From assembly GCA_012515445.1 (NCBI GenBank), contig JAAYYI010000013.1, positions 1 to 33,728 of the forward strand: a stretch of DNA of 33,728 nt. The letters are read 5' to 3'. A program made the position numbers and the translations under genes. Below the pieces are notes generated by a model. The model was not told where the DNA came from and did not search any database. It was given only the letters and a program-made list of their open reading frames with translations. Each line of letters starts with the position of its first letter. The first letter of the stretch is position 1. The DNA is from Candidatus Bathyarchaeota archaeon. GTDB lineage: Archaea > Thermoproteota > Bathyarchaeia > Bathyarchaeales > Bathycorpusculaceae. Of the stretch, positions 8,007-15,652 are shown piece by piece.

Positions 8007-8330
8007 ATGTCTGGTCCATCGATACATGGCGTAAAAGCCGAATACATCATTGTCTTTTGCATAGGCATTGTGTTTTTAGCCATTGGCGTATATGGCGCAT
8101 ATTATTTATTTGACGTAGCATTGCCGTCTGGTAAAATTACCAATACGCTTCCGCTGGCTATCGTTGGCTGCAGCGTATTTGGGGTACTTATGATCCTGAA
8201 ATCCTACCCTATCTTTATTCCTATTAAGAAAAACAGCTATTCACAGGCCGTCGTTTGTCCCTTCTGCGGTGCCCTGGTTGCTGAGGATGCAGAGGTATGC
8301 GCGAAATGCAAACAGCAGCTTAAGCATTAA
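8007..8330 (+). CDS. Small membrane protein with C-terminal zinc ribbon
   Basis: 107 residues. Two membrane helices (about 12-35 and 47-66) are followed by a cytoplasmic tail with a four-cysteine zinc ribbon, CPFCGALV to VCAKC (Cys84, 87, 98, 101). Such short two-helix proteins with a zinc ribbon are common in archaea, without a known function. The hairpin before the ATG hints at regulation. The gene ends 1 base before the end of a minus-strand small gene, so the two converge. Confidence 0.75.
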   Translation: MSGPSIHGVKAEYIIVFCIGIVFLAIGVYGAYYLFDVALPSGKITNTLPLAIVGCSVFGVLMILKSYPIFIPIKKNSYSQAVVCPFCGALVAEDAEVCAKCKQQLKH

Positions 8331-8331
8331 G

Positions 8332-8466
8332 CTATTTCTGGTTTTTTGGGCATCCTGCATGATGCTGTGTTAACTCATGATAAACTACTTTGTCATAATC
8401 CGTGTCTTTGTAGCTGTGGCAGTACTGGCAGCACCATTCTTCGCTGTCTAATTGCTTGTGAGGCAT
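8332..8466 (-). CDS. Very small zinc-finger-like protein (44 residues)
   Basis: On the minus strand an ATG at 8466 opens a frame of 44 residues ending in TAG. The product reads EEWCCQYCHSYKD, then DKVVYHELTQHHAGCPKNQK at its end. The CxxC knuckle (Cys13, Cys16), the later His-His (35-36) and Cys39 form a plausible CCHC zinc site, and Trp/Tyr residues flank it as in real small zinc fingers. A T-rich TATA-like element (TTTTTATC) lies about 30 bases upstream and there is no ribosome site, which fits a leaderless mRNA. It is too short for usual gene cut-offs and is likely to be unannotated. Function unknown; nucleic-acid or protein binding is a guess. Confidence 0.6.
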   Translation of the reverse strand: MPHKQLDSEEWCCQYCHSYKDTDYDKVVYHELTQHHAGCPKNQK

Positions 8467-8629
8467 ACAACTGTAATGTCGCTACAGGGATAAAAAGAGA
8501 AAGCAGCCTACATACTATCAGGAAGTCAATCACTGTTCCTCTTCATCAGCCTTTGTTAGTAATTGTAGTTTTACAATCACAAATAGTCAAGTCACTATCA
8601 GTAAGTTATTCAAGTGGTGAATAAAACAG

Positions 8630-8863
8630 ATGAATTTTAGGCAAATTATTAACGGTAGTTTATCAGGTTGCTTTTGGTATGCTATCTTAGCATTATTGTC
8701 ATACGTGCATTGCCAGTCAGTTATACAAGCAGTAAACAAACGAATGGATATCTTGCATGACAAAAGAGGCGGTATAGCCGGATTTCTCCTGTATGCCATT
8801 ATTGTGGTTGTGTTAATTATAGTTCTGATTCTTGTTCTGAGGTTTCTCTTCAACGTAATATAG
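8630..8863 (+). CDS. Small hypothetical membrane protein
   Basis: 77 residues. A weakly hydrophobic N-terminal part (CFWYAILALLSYVHC) is followed by a strong membrane helix near the C-terminus, GFLLYAIIVVVLIIVLILVL, ending RFLFNVI. The GGTGA at 8613-8618 lies about 11 bases before the ATG and supports translation. A longer frame on the opposite strand has poor composition and no ribosome site. I do not recognise a family. Confidence 0.45.
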   Translation: MNFRQIINGSLSGCFWYAILALLSYVHCQSVIQAVNKRMDILHDKRGGIAGFLLYAIIVVVLIIVLILVLRFLFNVI

Positions 8864-8886
8864 GGCAAACTTGGCTGTAGGACATG

Positions 8887-8900
8887 TAACTGATCAGTTA
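8887..8900. repeat. Perfect 14-bp palindrome
   Basis: TAACTGATCAGTTA reads the same on both strands. It lies 24 bases after the stop of the small membrane protein and about 125 bases before the prefoldin promoter. It could be an operator or a weak hairpin. No partner copy was noticed elsewhere in the window. Confidence 0.5.
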
Positions 8901-9024
8901 TCGAAATTATCGCTAAACCGGAAAGCATAGCTGTCAGTCTATTAATTGCTTCACCCTCCCTCCCTTTCTGCTGAGACAAGGGTTTCTAAGCCGACATAAC
9001 TAAAGAAAAAAAGAGTTGGAAATC

Positions 9025-9033
9025 CTTAATTAA
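9025..9033 (+). promoter_or_regulatory. TATA box of the prefoldin operon
   Basis: CTTAATTAA at 9025-9033 predicts a transcript start at about 9052-9058. That rules against the GTG at 9051 and favours the TTG at 9069 as the prefoldin start. Confidence 0.5.
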
Positions 9034-9068
9034 TAGCGCCTTACATTTTTGTGCTGAAGGAATCAACA

Positions 9069-9449
9069 TTGAGTGACGAACTATCCAAGTTACCGCCTAA
9101 CGTACAGGAAAGACTCCTGCGCCTCCAACAGTTACAGCAGACACTCCAATCAATCATGGCACAGAAACAGCAAGTAGACATGGAAAAAAGCGAGGTTGAA
9201 CAAACACTCGCTGAACTCGCAAAAACCGCAGATGATGCAGTAATCTACAACAACATCGGCTCATTACTTGTCAAAACCGAGAAAGCAAAAGTCGTAGAGA
9301 GCCTCACTGACCGTAAATCACTGCTTGACACACGCAGCACAGTCATCAACAGACAAGAAGAACGCATAAAAGCCCAAGTTAAAGAAGCCCAAACAAAACT
9401 TCAAGAAGACCTCAGCCCAGTATCCGGTCAAGGTCAACCACTCTCTTAA
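9069..9449 (+). CDS. pfdB: Prefoldin beta subunit
   Basis: 126 residues from the TTG at 9069, preceded by an AAGGA ribosome-site-like stretch; a GTG at 9051 is the alternative. Two long amphipathic coiled coils (residues about 5-50 and 78-118) flank a short hairpin, DDAVIYNNIGSLLVKTEK, the usual beta-prefoldin layout. Prefoldin is the jellyfish-shaped alpha2-beta4 chaperone that hands unfolded proteins to the chaperonin, here encoded about 6.5 kb away. The downstream DUF3194 and DHH genes form the conserved archaeal set with it. Confidence 0.93.
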   Translation: MSDELSKLPPNVQERLLRLQQLQQTLQSIMAQKQQVDMEKSEVEQTLAELAKTADDAVIYNNIGSLLVKTEKAKVVESLTDRKSLLDTRSTVINRQEERIKAQVKEAQTKLQEDLSPVSGQGQPLS

Positions 9450-9467
9450 GCGGAGAATTGATGCTTG

Positions 9468-9752
9468 ATGGGTGAGCTCGGCTTTCCAGAGCTATCCACC
9501 GAGCAGACAGAACTTTTATGCCAAGCCGCAGAAGATGCGGCTCGCAAAACCATTTATGCTAAAGTCTCGGCTAAAGACGTTGAGCGCCTAGATATCAGCG
9601 TCGAAGTCGAGGGCACTAAACCGGTTAACGTCACAGTCGAAGTTAACCTGCTTCTGGCAAAGACTCAGCGGATGGATGCTGAGGCACTTGTTAAAGAGGC
9701 AATCGCGCAGGCGCATAATGCTACTGAAATTTTCCTGAGTAAACTAAAATGA
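9468..9752 (+). CDS. DUF3194 family protein
   Basis: 94 residues from the ATG at 9468 (a TTG lies one codon before). A helical N-terminus (QTELLCQAAEDAARKTIYAKV) leads to a beta pair, RLDISVEVEG and VNVTVEVNLLL, and a C-terminal helix, ALVKEAIAQAHNATEIFL. This small alpha/beta protein is commonly encoded between prefoldin beta and a DHH phosphoesterase in archaea, and position and sequence agree with DUF3194. Its function is unknown. Its stop overlaps the ATG of the DHH gene (ATGA), so translation is coupled. Confidence 0.75.
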   Translation: MGELGFPELSTEQTELLCQAAEDAARKTIYAKVSAKDVERLDISVEVEGTKPVNVTVEVNLLLAKTQRMDAEALVKEAIAQAHNATEIFLSKLK

Positions 9753-10765
9753 CCTTCAAAGAGCTAATCGCAATCATCGAGGAGACGCAGGCAGGCTTTG
9801 TTCTGCTGCTTTGCCATCGCAACGCCGACGCAGACGCAATCTGCTCAGCTTACGGCCTACAGGGACTAATCAAACGGTTTTACCCAAATACTGTTGTGGA
9901 GATCGGTTGCCCAGCCGGCGTAAACAAGCCCTCTAAGACGCTGCTTGAAAATCTGCCCATTACTGTTAACCTTAAACCAAACTTTGAATCAGCGGAAATC
10001 ATCGTACTTTTGGACATGAACACGGCTGATCAGCTTGACGAAGCCGCAGATGTAATTAAAAAGTCCACCGCGCCCAAAATTATCATCGATCACCATGCGC
10101 CAAACCCCGAGACTATGCAGCTCTGTAAACTCTGCTTCATCGACGACAAAGCCGCAGCCAACTGTGAACTCATCTACCGCCTCTACAAAGAAGCCGACGT
10201 GAAGCCAACACTTAACGAGGCTAAAGCGTTGTTTGTTGGTATAGCGTTCGATACACGCCATTTTGCGCTGGGTAGCTCCAGTACTTTCCAGATTGTTGCT
10301 AAGCTGGTTGTTGCGGGATTCGACGTGCAGGATACTTTGGCTACTTTTGCGTTGCCTATTGACCCTTCAGAGCGTATGGCTAAGCTCAAGGCGTGCAAGC
10401 GGGCTAAAATCGTTAAAGTCGGCGACTGGATAGTGGCGCTTAGTCATGTTAGCGCATTTCAGGCTTCCGCTGCGAAGTCACTGGTGGATTTAGGTGCCCA
10501 CGTTTCTGCAGTCGCGGGCAAGAAAAACAGTAAAATAGAAATCAGTTTGCGCAGTACACGAGACTTTAATCAACAGGGCGGCGTGCACCTAGGCACCGAC
10601 ATAGCGGCGCCATTGGGTGAATTCCTCGGAGGCGTCGGCGGCGGACACGCTATGGCTGCCGGAGTCAGCGGCAAAGGCGAAATCGGAGCTGCTCTAAAGC
10701 AGTGCCTAAAGCTTATGGAGCAGAAACTAGCCAAACCAGAATCGCCAGCTGAAAAAACCGTTTAG
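9749..10765 (+). CDS. DHH/DHHA1 phosphoesterase (RecJ/NrnA-like)
   Basis: 338 residues. The DHH domain shows HRNADAD (residues 23-29), VLLDMNTADQ, and the IDHHAPN motif at 113-119. The C-terminal DHHA1 domain shows the GGVGGGHAMAAG signature. These are the manganese-binding and substrate-binding motifs of the DHH superfamily, which includes RecJ exonuclease, nanoRNases and pAp/c-di-AMP phosphodiesterases. The short length fits an NrnA-like oligonucleotide or nucleotide phosphoesterase better than full RecJ. It is the last gene of the prefoldin-DUF3194 operon. Confidence 0.9.
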   Translation: MTFKELIAIIEETQAGFVLLLCHRNADADAICSAYGLQGLIKRFYPNTVVEIGCPAGVNKPSKTLLENLPITVNLKPNFESAEIIVLLDMNTADQLDEAADVIKKSTAPKIIIDHHAPNPETMQLCKLCFIDDKAAANCELIYRLYKEADVKPTLNEAKALFVGIAFDTRHFALGSSSTFQIVAKLVVAGFDVQDTLATFALPIDPSERMAKLKACKRAKIVKVGDWIVALSHVSAFQASAAKSLVDLGAHVSAVAGKKNSKIEISLRSTRDFNQQGGVHLGTDIAAPLGEFLGGVGGGHAMAAGVSGKGEIGAALKQCLKLMEQKLAKPESPAEKTV

Positions 10766-10903
10766 AGATTTATAACCTGTTTATACTGTTCAAAGGAAAT
10801 TCTTAATTACCCCAAAAGGTCTGGAACAGGAAAATAACTAAAACTGAGTAGCTACGCTTAAATGCTAACAGTCTCACGCTTAAGATAAAGTAGGCACAAA
10901 AAC

Positions 10904-11755
10904 TTGGCGCTAATCGAGATAAAAAACCTCTCCTACACCTATCCCGGCGCATCCAACCCCTCAATCCACGATGTGTCCCTTAAGATAGAGAAGGGAGAAT
11001 TCGTCTTAATCACTGGCCCAAGCGGATGTGGAAAGACTACTTTGTGCCGATGCTTCAACGGGTTAGTGCCTCACTTCTATCAGGGCGAAATCAAGGGCGA
11101 AGTAACCGTCTCAGGCATCAACGTGCTCGAGAAGCACACCTACGACATGGCAAAGCACGTCGGCTTGGTATTCCAGAACCCCGAAAACCAGCTATTCGCG
11201 CTCTCAATCGAGAAGGATGTTGCGTTTGGCCTTGAAAACCTCGGTGCTTCACGAGAGGAGATGCGCAAAAAAGTAGATTGGACATTGAAGCAGACGGGTA
11301 TCTACGATATTCGTGAGCGTTCGCCGCATGAAATCAGCGGCGGCCAGCAGCAGCGGGTAGCCATCGCTTCTGTGCTCGCTATGGAACCCGACATCATAGT
11401 TCTGGATGAGCCAACGTCATTTCTGGATCCACTCAGTGCTGAGAAAATCTTTGAAGTCATCTATCGCCTCAACAAGGAGCAGGGCATAACCGTAATCTTG
11501 GTTGAGCACAGACTTGACTTAACAGCCAAATACACTGACCACCTTATCGTTATGGACAAGGGCGCTATACGCTTGGAGGGTGACCCGCGAGACATCCTTA
11601 GCAACGAGGAAACCCGCCTGATCGGCGTCGGCATACCCAAAGCCACGCTGCTCTATCAGATGCTAAAAAAGGAAGGCTTCAACTTGGGCGACAAAACCCC
11701 GCTTTCTTCGGACGAATTGGCTGATCAACTGTTGGAGGCATATGGGCAGCGTTGA
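10904..11755 (+). CDS. ecfA1: Energy-coupling factor transporter ATP-binding protein EcfA
   Basis: 283 residues from a TTG. Walker A is GPSGCGKTT at 38-46, the Q loop is VFQNPENQLF, the signature is ISGGQQQR, Walker B is IIVLDEPTS and the switch is VEHRLD. The FQNPENQ segment is typical of ECF ATPases. It pairs with the next gene as the two unequal ATPases of an ECF vitamin/metal importer. A TATA-like CGCTTAAAT lies near 10856. Its stop overlaps the start of the second ATPase. Confidence 0.93.
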   Translation: MALIEIKNLSYTYPGASNPSIHDVSLKIEKGEFVLITGPSGCGKTTLCRCFNGLVPHFYQGEIKGEVTVSGINVLEKHTYDMAKHVGLVFQNPENQLFALSIEKDVAFGLENLGASREEMRKKVDWTLKQTGIYDIRERSPHEISGGQQQRVAIASVLAMEPDIIVLDEPTSFLDPLSAEKIFEVIYRLNKEQGITVILVEHRLDLTAKYTDHLIVMDKGAIRLEGDPRDILSNEETRLIGVGIPKATLLYQMLKKEGFNLGDKTPLSSDELADQLLEAYGQR

Positions 11756-12576
11756 TTGAAGCCGAAAACGTTCACTACAGTTACCCCAGCAAGGTAGAAG
11801 CCCTAAAAGGCGTCTCGCTCACGGTCAAAGACGGCGAATTCGTCGCGATCATGGGGCAGAACGGTGCGGGCAAATCCACCTTCGTTAAGCACTTCAATGG
11901 ATTGCTTAAGCCGACGGTGGGTACAATGAAAATCGACGGCGTAGCAACTACCCAGTCAAGCGTTGCAGCTTTAGCGCGCAATGTGGGCTTTGTCTTCCAG
12001 AATCCTGATCATCAGCTTTTCAGCGAAACAGTCGAGGAAGAGATCGGTTTTGCGCTTAAAAACTTCGGTTTCGACTCCAAAGTCGTGGAGGAACGGGTCA
12101 CTTGGGCTCTTGAGTTGCTCTCGATTGCGCAGTACCGTAAAACTTCGCCTTTTCTGCTGAGCGGCGGAGAACGCAAACGTGTTGCGTTGGCCTCAGTGCT
12201 TGCTTGGGATCCGAAAACGTTGATACTTGACGAGCCCACTATCGGTCAAGACCATGAGCAGAAGGAGCGGCTGCGGCAATTCATCATGCAGTTGCAGTCA
12301 CAGAAGAAAACCATAGTTGCCGTTACCCACGACGTCGAGTTCGTGGCGGAATGCAACCCCCGCGTTGTCTTGATGAAGGACGGCAAAATCGTTGCGGATG
12401 GCGTAGGCAGAGAAATTCTAACGGACCCCGCTATGCTTGAGTTGTCATCTATTGTGCTTCCGCAGGTTGCTCAGGTATTCACGAAGCTCTCATCGCTTGG
12501 TTTACCCAAAGACGTCATCGACCTCTATGAGGCTAAGGCGCTGCTGCTTAAAACTAAGGCGAGGCTTGGGCGATGA
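11752..12576 (+). CDS. ecfA2: Energy-coupling factor transporter ATP-binding protein EcfA'
   Basis: 274 residues, starting at a TTG that overlaps the TGA of the first ATPase gene. Walker A is GQNGAGKST, then VFQNPDHQLF, the signature LLSGGERKR, Walker B TLILDEPTIG and the switch VTHDVEF. It differs from its neighbour in signature and loops, as expected for the second subunit of an asymmetric ECF ATPase pair. Its stop overlaps the ATG of ecfT (ATGA). Confidence 0.93.
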   Translation: MIEAENVHYSYPSKVEALKGVSLTVKDGEFVAIMGQNGAGKSTFVKHFNGLLKPTVGTMKIDGVATTQSSVAALARNVGFVFQNPDHQLFSETVEEEIGFALKNFGFDSKVVEERVTWALELLSIAQYRKTSPFLLSGGERKRVALASVLAWDPKTLILDEPTIGQDHEQKERLRQFIMQLQSQKKTIVAVTHDVEFVAECNPRVVLMKDGKIVADGVGREILTDPAMLELSSIVLPQVAQVFTKLSSLGLPKDVIDLYEAKALLLKTKARLGR

Positions 12577-13361
12577 GTGTCTTCGACGGCTTGAAATTCC
12601 GCAAAGTCTCTTCCCCTATCCATAATTTGGATCCACGCATCAAATTCGTCTATGTTATCTGCATCTTCGTGGCTGCCATCATGTTCAAAAGCATCATTCC
12701 GCTTGCCGCGTTATTTGTTATGCAGCTGCCGTTTGTGTTTGTTGCAAAAGTGCAGAAGCAGTGGCTTCGCTCGATGCGTGGGGCAGCGTTCCTTGCGGCT
12801 TTTATATTTATCATTAACATAGTTACAAGATTTTTCTCTGCAGGCTACGTGTTTACAGCTTTCGACATAGAGGAAGCTACAGCTATGACTCTACGCTTCA
12901 TTGTACTTGTTGAATCATTCTCTGTTTTCTTCTTAACCACTTCGCCTGATCATCTGGGTCTTGCCCTTGAGCAGTCCAAGGTGCCGTTCGAATTTGCTTT
13001 CGCATTCACAACTGCAGTCCGCTTCGTTCCCGTCCTCGCCGAGGAGGCACAGACCATTATGGATGCACAGAAAGCCCGAGGATTGGAACTGGAGAAGGGC
13101 AACCTCATGAAGCGCATCCGCAACTACATCCCAGTACTCATCCCATTGATTGTCAGTGCGATTCGCAGGAGCCTTGAACTTGCTGAGGCTATGGAGTCGC
13201 GCGCTTGGGGTGCCTGCAAGAAACGCACTAACCTCTATGCGCTTAAACTGCACAGAGGCGACTACATACTGCTCGCATTAATCATCGTTATCTTGGTGGC
13301 GGCGAGTTACTTCTTTGTGTTTGTCTCGATACCTACAGTAGCCAGCTTCTTCGGTTTATAG
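12573..13361 (+). CDS. ecfT: Energy-coupling factor transmembrane component EcfT
   Basis: 262 residues with four or five hydrophobic helices. The cytoplasmic coupling region carries the two Ala-Arg-Gly-type motifs of EcfT: DAQKARGLELEKG and MESRAWGACKK (the second as RAWG). These motifs dock onto the two ATPases. No substrate-binding S component is encoded next to it, so this is probably a shared (group II) module serving S components elsewhere. The imported substrate therefore cannot be deduced. Confidence 0.9.
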   Translation: MSVFDGLKFRKVSSPIHNLDPRIKFVYVICIFVAAIMFKSIIPLAALFVMQLPFVFVAKVQKQWLRSMRGAAFLAAFIFIINIVTRFFSAGYVFTAFDIEEATAMTLRFIVLVESFSVFFLTTSPDHLGLALEQSKVPFEFAFAFTTAVRFVPVLAEEAQTIMDAQKARGLELEKGNLMKRIRNYIPVLIPLIVSAIRRSLELAEAMESRAWGACKKRTNLYALKLHRGDYILLALIIVILVAASYFFVFVSIPTVASFFGL

Positions 13362-13443
13362 AAGCGGCACCTATTTATGATTCATAATGCTTGAAGAGAA
13401 AACCTTAACCAGTAATACGTAACCTAACCATTAAGTGATTTTC

Positions 13444-14316
13444 ATGTCTTTGCGTACACGTTTTGGCCCCGCAGGCGTACCGCCCATGTTCCGAGTGATG
13501 GGCTTAAAAACAATGACCGATGTCCCACGGTTACTCCACGAGGAGGGCTTGGATGCCTTTGAGTATCAGGCTTCAAGGTGGGGCGCTAAACCGCAGATTA
13601 AGCAGGCTGACGCACAGAAACTAGGCGAAGCCGCAAGGCAGAACGACGTGCGATTGAGCATGCATGGAAGCTACTTCATCAATCTTGTAGGCAAAAAAGA
13701 GGTCGCTGAAGCCAGTAAAGAACGCATTCTGGCAGCTGTGACGGCGGCGGACTGGATGAGTGCCTACGTCGTCGTTTTCCACACGGGGTTCTACGGCAAA
13801 TTCGACAAAGACTATGCGCTGAAAACCTCCATTGCAGAACTCAAGGAAGTATCTTCCAGGATGAAGTCTATGGGTATTAAGGCGAAGCTTGGCCCCGAAA
13901 CAATGGGCCGCAAAAGCCAAATCGGCGGCATAGACGAAATAATAGCGATCAACCGCGAAGTCGAAAACACCCAGCTGGTGGTGGACTGGGGGCACCTTCA
14001 TGCGCTGCATCAGGGCAGCTTCAAAACCGTCGATGACATGCGCAGGGTCGCCAGTAAAATCGAGCAGGAACTCGGCACTCAGACGCTTAGAAGCATGCAC
14101 TGCCATTTCTCTAAAATCGAGTTCGGCGCTTCAGGCGAAAAATGCCATCATACCCTCGACGAGGCAGCGTATGGCCCCGAGTTTGCAATGCTTGCGGAAG
14201 TGATCTTGGAATTCGGGATGCATCCTACAATGATTTGTGAGACGCCGATTCTAGATGTGGACGCACGTAAGATGAAGGAGACTCTTGAGCAAGTTATAGC
14301 ACAAAAGCAGATGTAG
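13444..14316 (+). CDS. nfo: Deoxyribonuclease IV (AP endonuclease, TIM-barrel)
   Basis: 290 residues from the ATG at 13444, which has a GTGAT ribosome site 5 bases upstream; an ATT nine bases earlier is not needed. The metal ligands of endonuclease IV are visible: His74 (SMHGSY), His113 (FHTGFYG), Glu152 (GPETMG), Asp181 and His184 (VDWGHLH), His221 (MHCHFSK), His236 and Glu266 (CETP). At the site usually held by the Asp of a DRH motif the sequence reads CHH (Cys234), a change seen by eye alignment only. The enzyme cuts 5' to abasic sites in base-excision repair. Confidence 0.88.
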   Translation: MSLRTRFGPAGVPPMFRVMGLKTMTDVPRLLHEEGLDAFEYQASRWGAKPQIKQADAQKLGEAARQNDVRLSMHGSYFINLVGKKEVAEASKERILAAVTAADWMSAYVVVFHTGFYGKFDKDYALKTSIAELKEVSSRMKSMGIKAKLGPETMGRKSQIGGIDEIIAINREVENTQLVVDWGHLHALHQGSFKTVDDMRRVASKIEQELGTQTLRSMHCHFSKIEFGASGEKCHHTLDEAAYGPEFAMLAEVILEFGMHPTMICETPILDVDARKMKETLEQVIAQKQM

Positions 14317-14391
14317 ACTTAGAGCTTGAAACCAACGTTTTAACGTCGCCTGCCACCTCTATCTTTTGAGGTTTTATTGGTGTTTTTTCTA

Positions 14392-14694
14392 ATGACAGCT
14401 AGACATTCACCTGAAAGCTGCCCCCAACATAACGCGGAGGCAAGAAAAGTCTACAATCAATTCTACGCCAAACTAAACGATTTAATGCAGAAGAATGGCG
14501 TTAAAATGGTCGGTGGCTGGGTTTCTATGCCTGAGCACTTGGTTGTTTTTGTGTTTGATGTACAGGACTCAGCGGGGATGATTGGGTTTATGCGTGAGCC
14601 GGATATGGTGGCGTGGCAGAGCTTTCATGTGGTGGAGAACAGGCCGGTGCGGATGTTCGATGAGGCAATGGCGCTCTTAAAGCAGCCTTCATAA
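14392..14694 (+). CDS. Small dimeric alpha/beta-barrel-like protein (DUF3303/GYD-like)
   Basis: 100 residues from the ATG at 14392; a GTG at 14377 would add five hydrophobic residues and looks less likely. The pattern MTARHSPESCPQHNAEARK, then a long helix, GVKMVGGWVSMPEHLVVFVFD, and a helix with FMREPDMVAW, fits a ferredoxin-like alpha/beta fold that usually dimerises. The HSPESCP motif is recurrent in small archaeal proteins of this kind. No catalytic function is known to me. Confidence 0.65.
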   Translation: MTARHSPESCPQHNAEARKVYNQFYAKLNDLMQKNGVKMVGGWVSMPEHLVVFVFDVQDSAGMIGFMREPDMVAWQSFHVVENRPVRMFDEAMALLKQPS

Positions 14695-14807
14695 TACAAA
14701 TGCCGTCACTCAGCTGATCTGCGTTTTCTATCCGCGTATCATTGCTATCATTGTTGTAGGCGCAGTACTGGCTCTGTCTTAACCAAAAAACCATAAGGTG
14801 AAGATTG

Positions 14808-14987
14808 ATGATTTCTTTCCTCTCTTCCTTTTTTAGTCTAAAATTGAAATTAGAACGGGGGCTGAGTGGGCTTTCTGGGTTGGCAATCTGTGGTGGTTGC
14901 AGTCACTGCGGTTGTTTGCAATTTTTTTTCCTAAAAGAAAATGGGTACTCGGAAGCCCCAGCAAACCTTAATGGCTTGAAAGCCTAA
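14808..14987 (+). CDS. Doubtful small cysteine-rich frame
   Basis: 59 codons with a GGTGA at 14798-14802 placed 5-6 bases before the ATG, which is the only support. The product has a hydrophobic start (MISFLSSFFSLKL) and a central CGGCSHCGC cluster. However, a T-run terminator-like hairpin lies inside the frame and the composition is odd. It may be a real metal-binding micro-protein or chance. Confidence 0.25.
   Translation: MISFLSSFFSLKLKLERGLSGLSGLAICGGCSHCGCLQFFFLKENGYSEAPANLNGLKA
14897..14929 (+). terminator. Possible terminator hairpin with T8
   Basis: TTGCA (14897-14901) can pair with TGCAA (14917-14921), with an inner GCAGT-C-ACTGC dyad at 14899-14909, directly followed by eight T. 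Confidence 0.4.
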
Positions 14988-15097
14988 ACATGATAACATC
15001 AAACACGATAAAACATTTGCATTATAATAACGAGCCCCTAGAATTCGTATGCGATGCAATGACAATCGACTTAGGCACGTATTGCTTGAAACATAAG

Positions 15098-15106
15098 CTT
15101 ATATCC
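15098..15106 (+). promoter_or_regulatory. TATA box of the flavodoxin gene
   Basis: CTTATATCC at 15098-15106 predicts transcription from about 15130, leaving a leader of about 30 bases before the ATG at 15161. Confidence 0.5.
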
Positions 15107-15160
15107 ACATTGGAATCAACTAACAACAGATTTAGGAGAAAGGGGTTAAGTGTTTCGGAA

Positions 15161-15652
15161 ATGAACGCTAAAGAAATGTCTCCGTTGAAGTCTTTGTTAA
15201 TTGTGTATTCCTATCATCATAACAACACCCAAAAAGTGGCGGAAGTTATGGCTAGGGTGCTTGATGCAGATATCAAAACTCCCCAAAACACTAACCCTGA
15301 AGAGCACCAAAACTATGACTTAGTAGGTTTCGGTGCAGGAATAGACAGCGGTAAACACTACAGGGAACTGCTTGACTTCGCTGACAAACTGCCACAAGTA
15401 AACAACAAGAAAGCATTCATTTTTTCAACTGCTGGATTAACGGGAGAGAAGAAACTAGCCAAAGACCATTCGACGCTCAGGGAAAAATTGGAATCTAAAG
15501 GTTTTAGGATAGTTGATGAATTCCAGTGCAAGGGATTCAACACTAATGTCTTCCTCAAGTACTTTGGGGGAATGAACAAGGGCAGGCCCAATGAAGAAGA
15601 CCTCAAACATGCAGAAGAGTTTGCCCAGAACCTTAAAGGAAACGAAAATTGA
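15161..15652 (+). CDS. Flavodoxin-family protein
   Basis: 163 residues from the ATG at 15161 (another ATG at 15176). The first strand and phosphate loop read SLLIVYSYHHNNTQKVAEVMA, the FMN-binding loop of flavodoxins, here with HHNNT in place of the usual T/S-rich loop. The rest follows the fold: YDLVGFGAGIDSGKHY, then KKAFIFSTAGLTG, then GFRIVDEFQCKGF. Flavodoxin-like proteins carry electrons at low potential or act as NAD(P)H:quinone or metal reductases. The redox partner is not evident from the context; thermosome follows with its own promoter. Confidence 0.85.
   Translation: MNAKEMSPLKSLLIVYSYHHNNTQKVAEVMARVLDADIKTPQNTNPEEHQNYDLVGFGAGIDSGKHYRELLDFADKLPQVNNKKAFIFSTAGLTGEKKLAKDHSTLREKLESKGFRIVDEFQCKGFNTNVFLKYFGGMNKGRPNEEDLKHAEEFAQNLKGNEN

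Larger units (their letters stand above)
14695..15160. other. Intergenic stretch, 466 bases, with a weak small frame, a terminator and a promoter
   Basis: Between the small alpha/beta gene and the flavodoxin. It contains a 59-codon frame at 14808-14987 listed separately, a hairpin with a T-run near 14897-14929, and a TATA box at 15098-15106. The flavodoxin frame is open back to an ATG at 14990, but that extension has no flavodoxin homology and lies upstream of the TATA box. I treat it as non-coding. Confidence 0.5.

Noticed and set aside
8346-8624. A 92-codon plus-strand frame after the zinc-ribbon membrane protein
   Set aside because: It lies antisense to the 44-residue zinc-finger-like gene, has no ribosome site and has a composition typical of chance.
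14695-14779. A frame with a pilin-like hydrophobic stretch ending at TAA 14780
   Set aside because: No ATG, GTG or TTG in frame, and fewer than 35 codons.
14806-14862. TGATGA and CTGA boxes spaced like a C/D box RNA
   Set aside because: The inner D' and C' boxes and the short terminal stem are missing.
14990-15160. N-terminal extension of the flavodoxin to an upstream ATG
   Set aside because: The extension precedes the TATA box at 15098 and has no flavodoxin features; the fold begins at SLLIVYSY after 15161.
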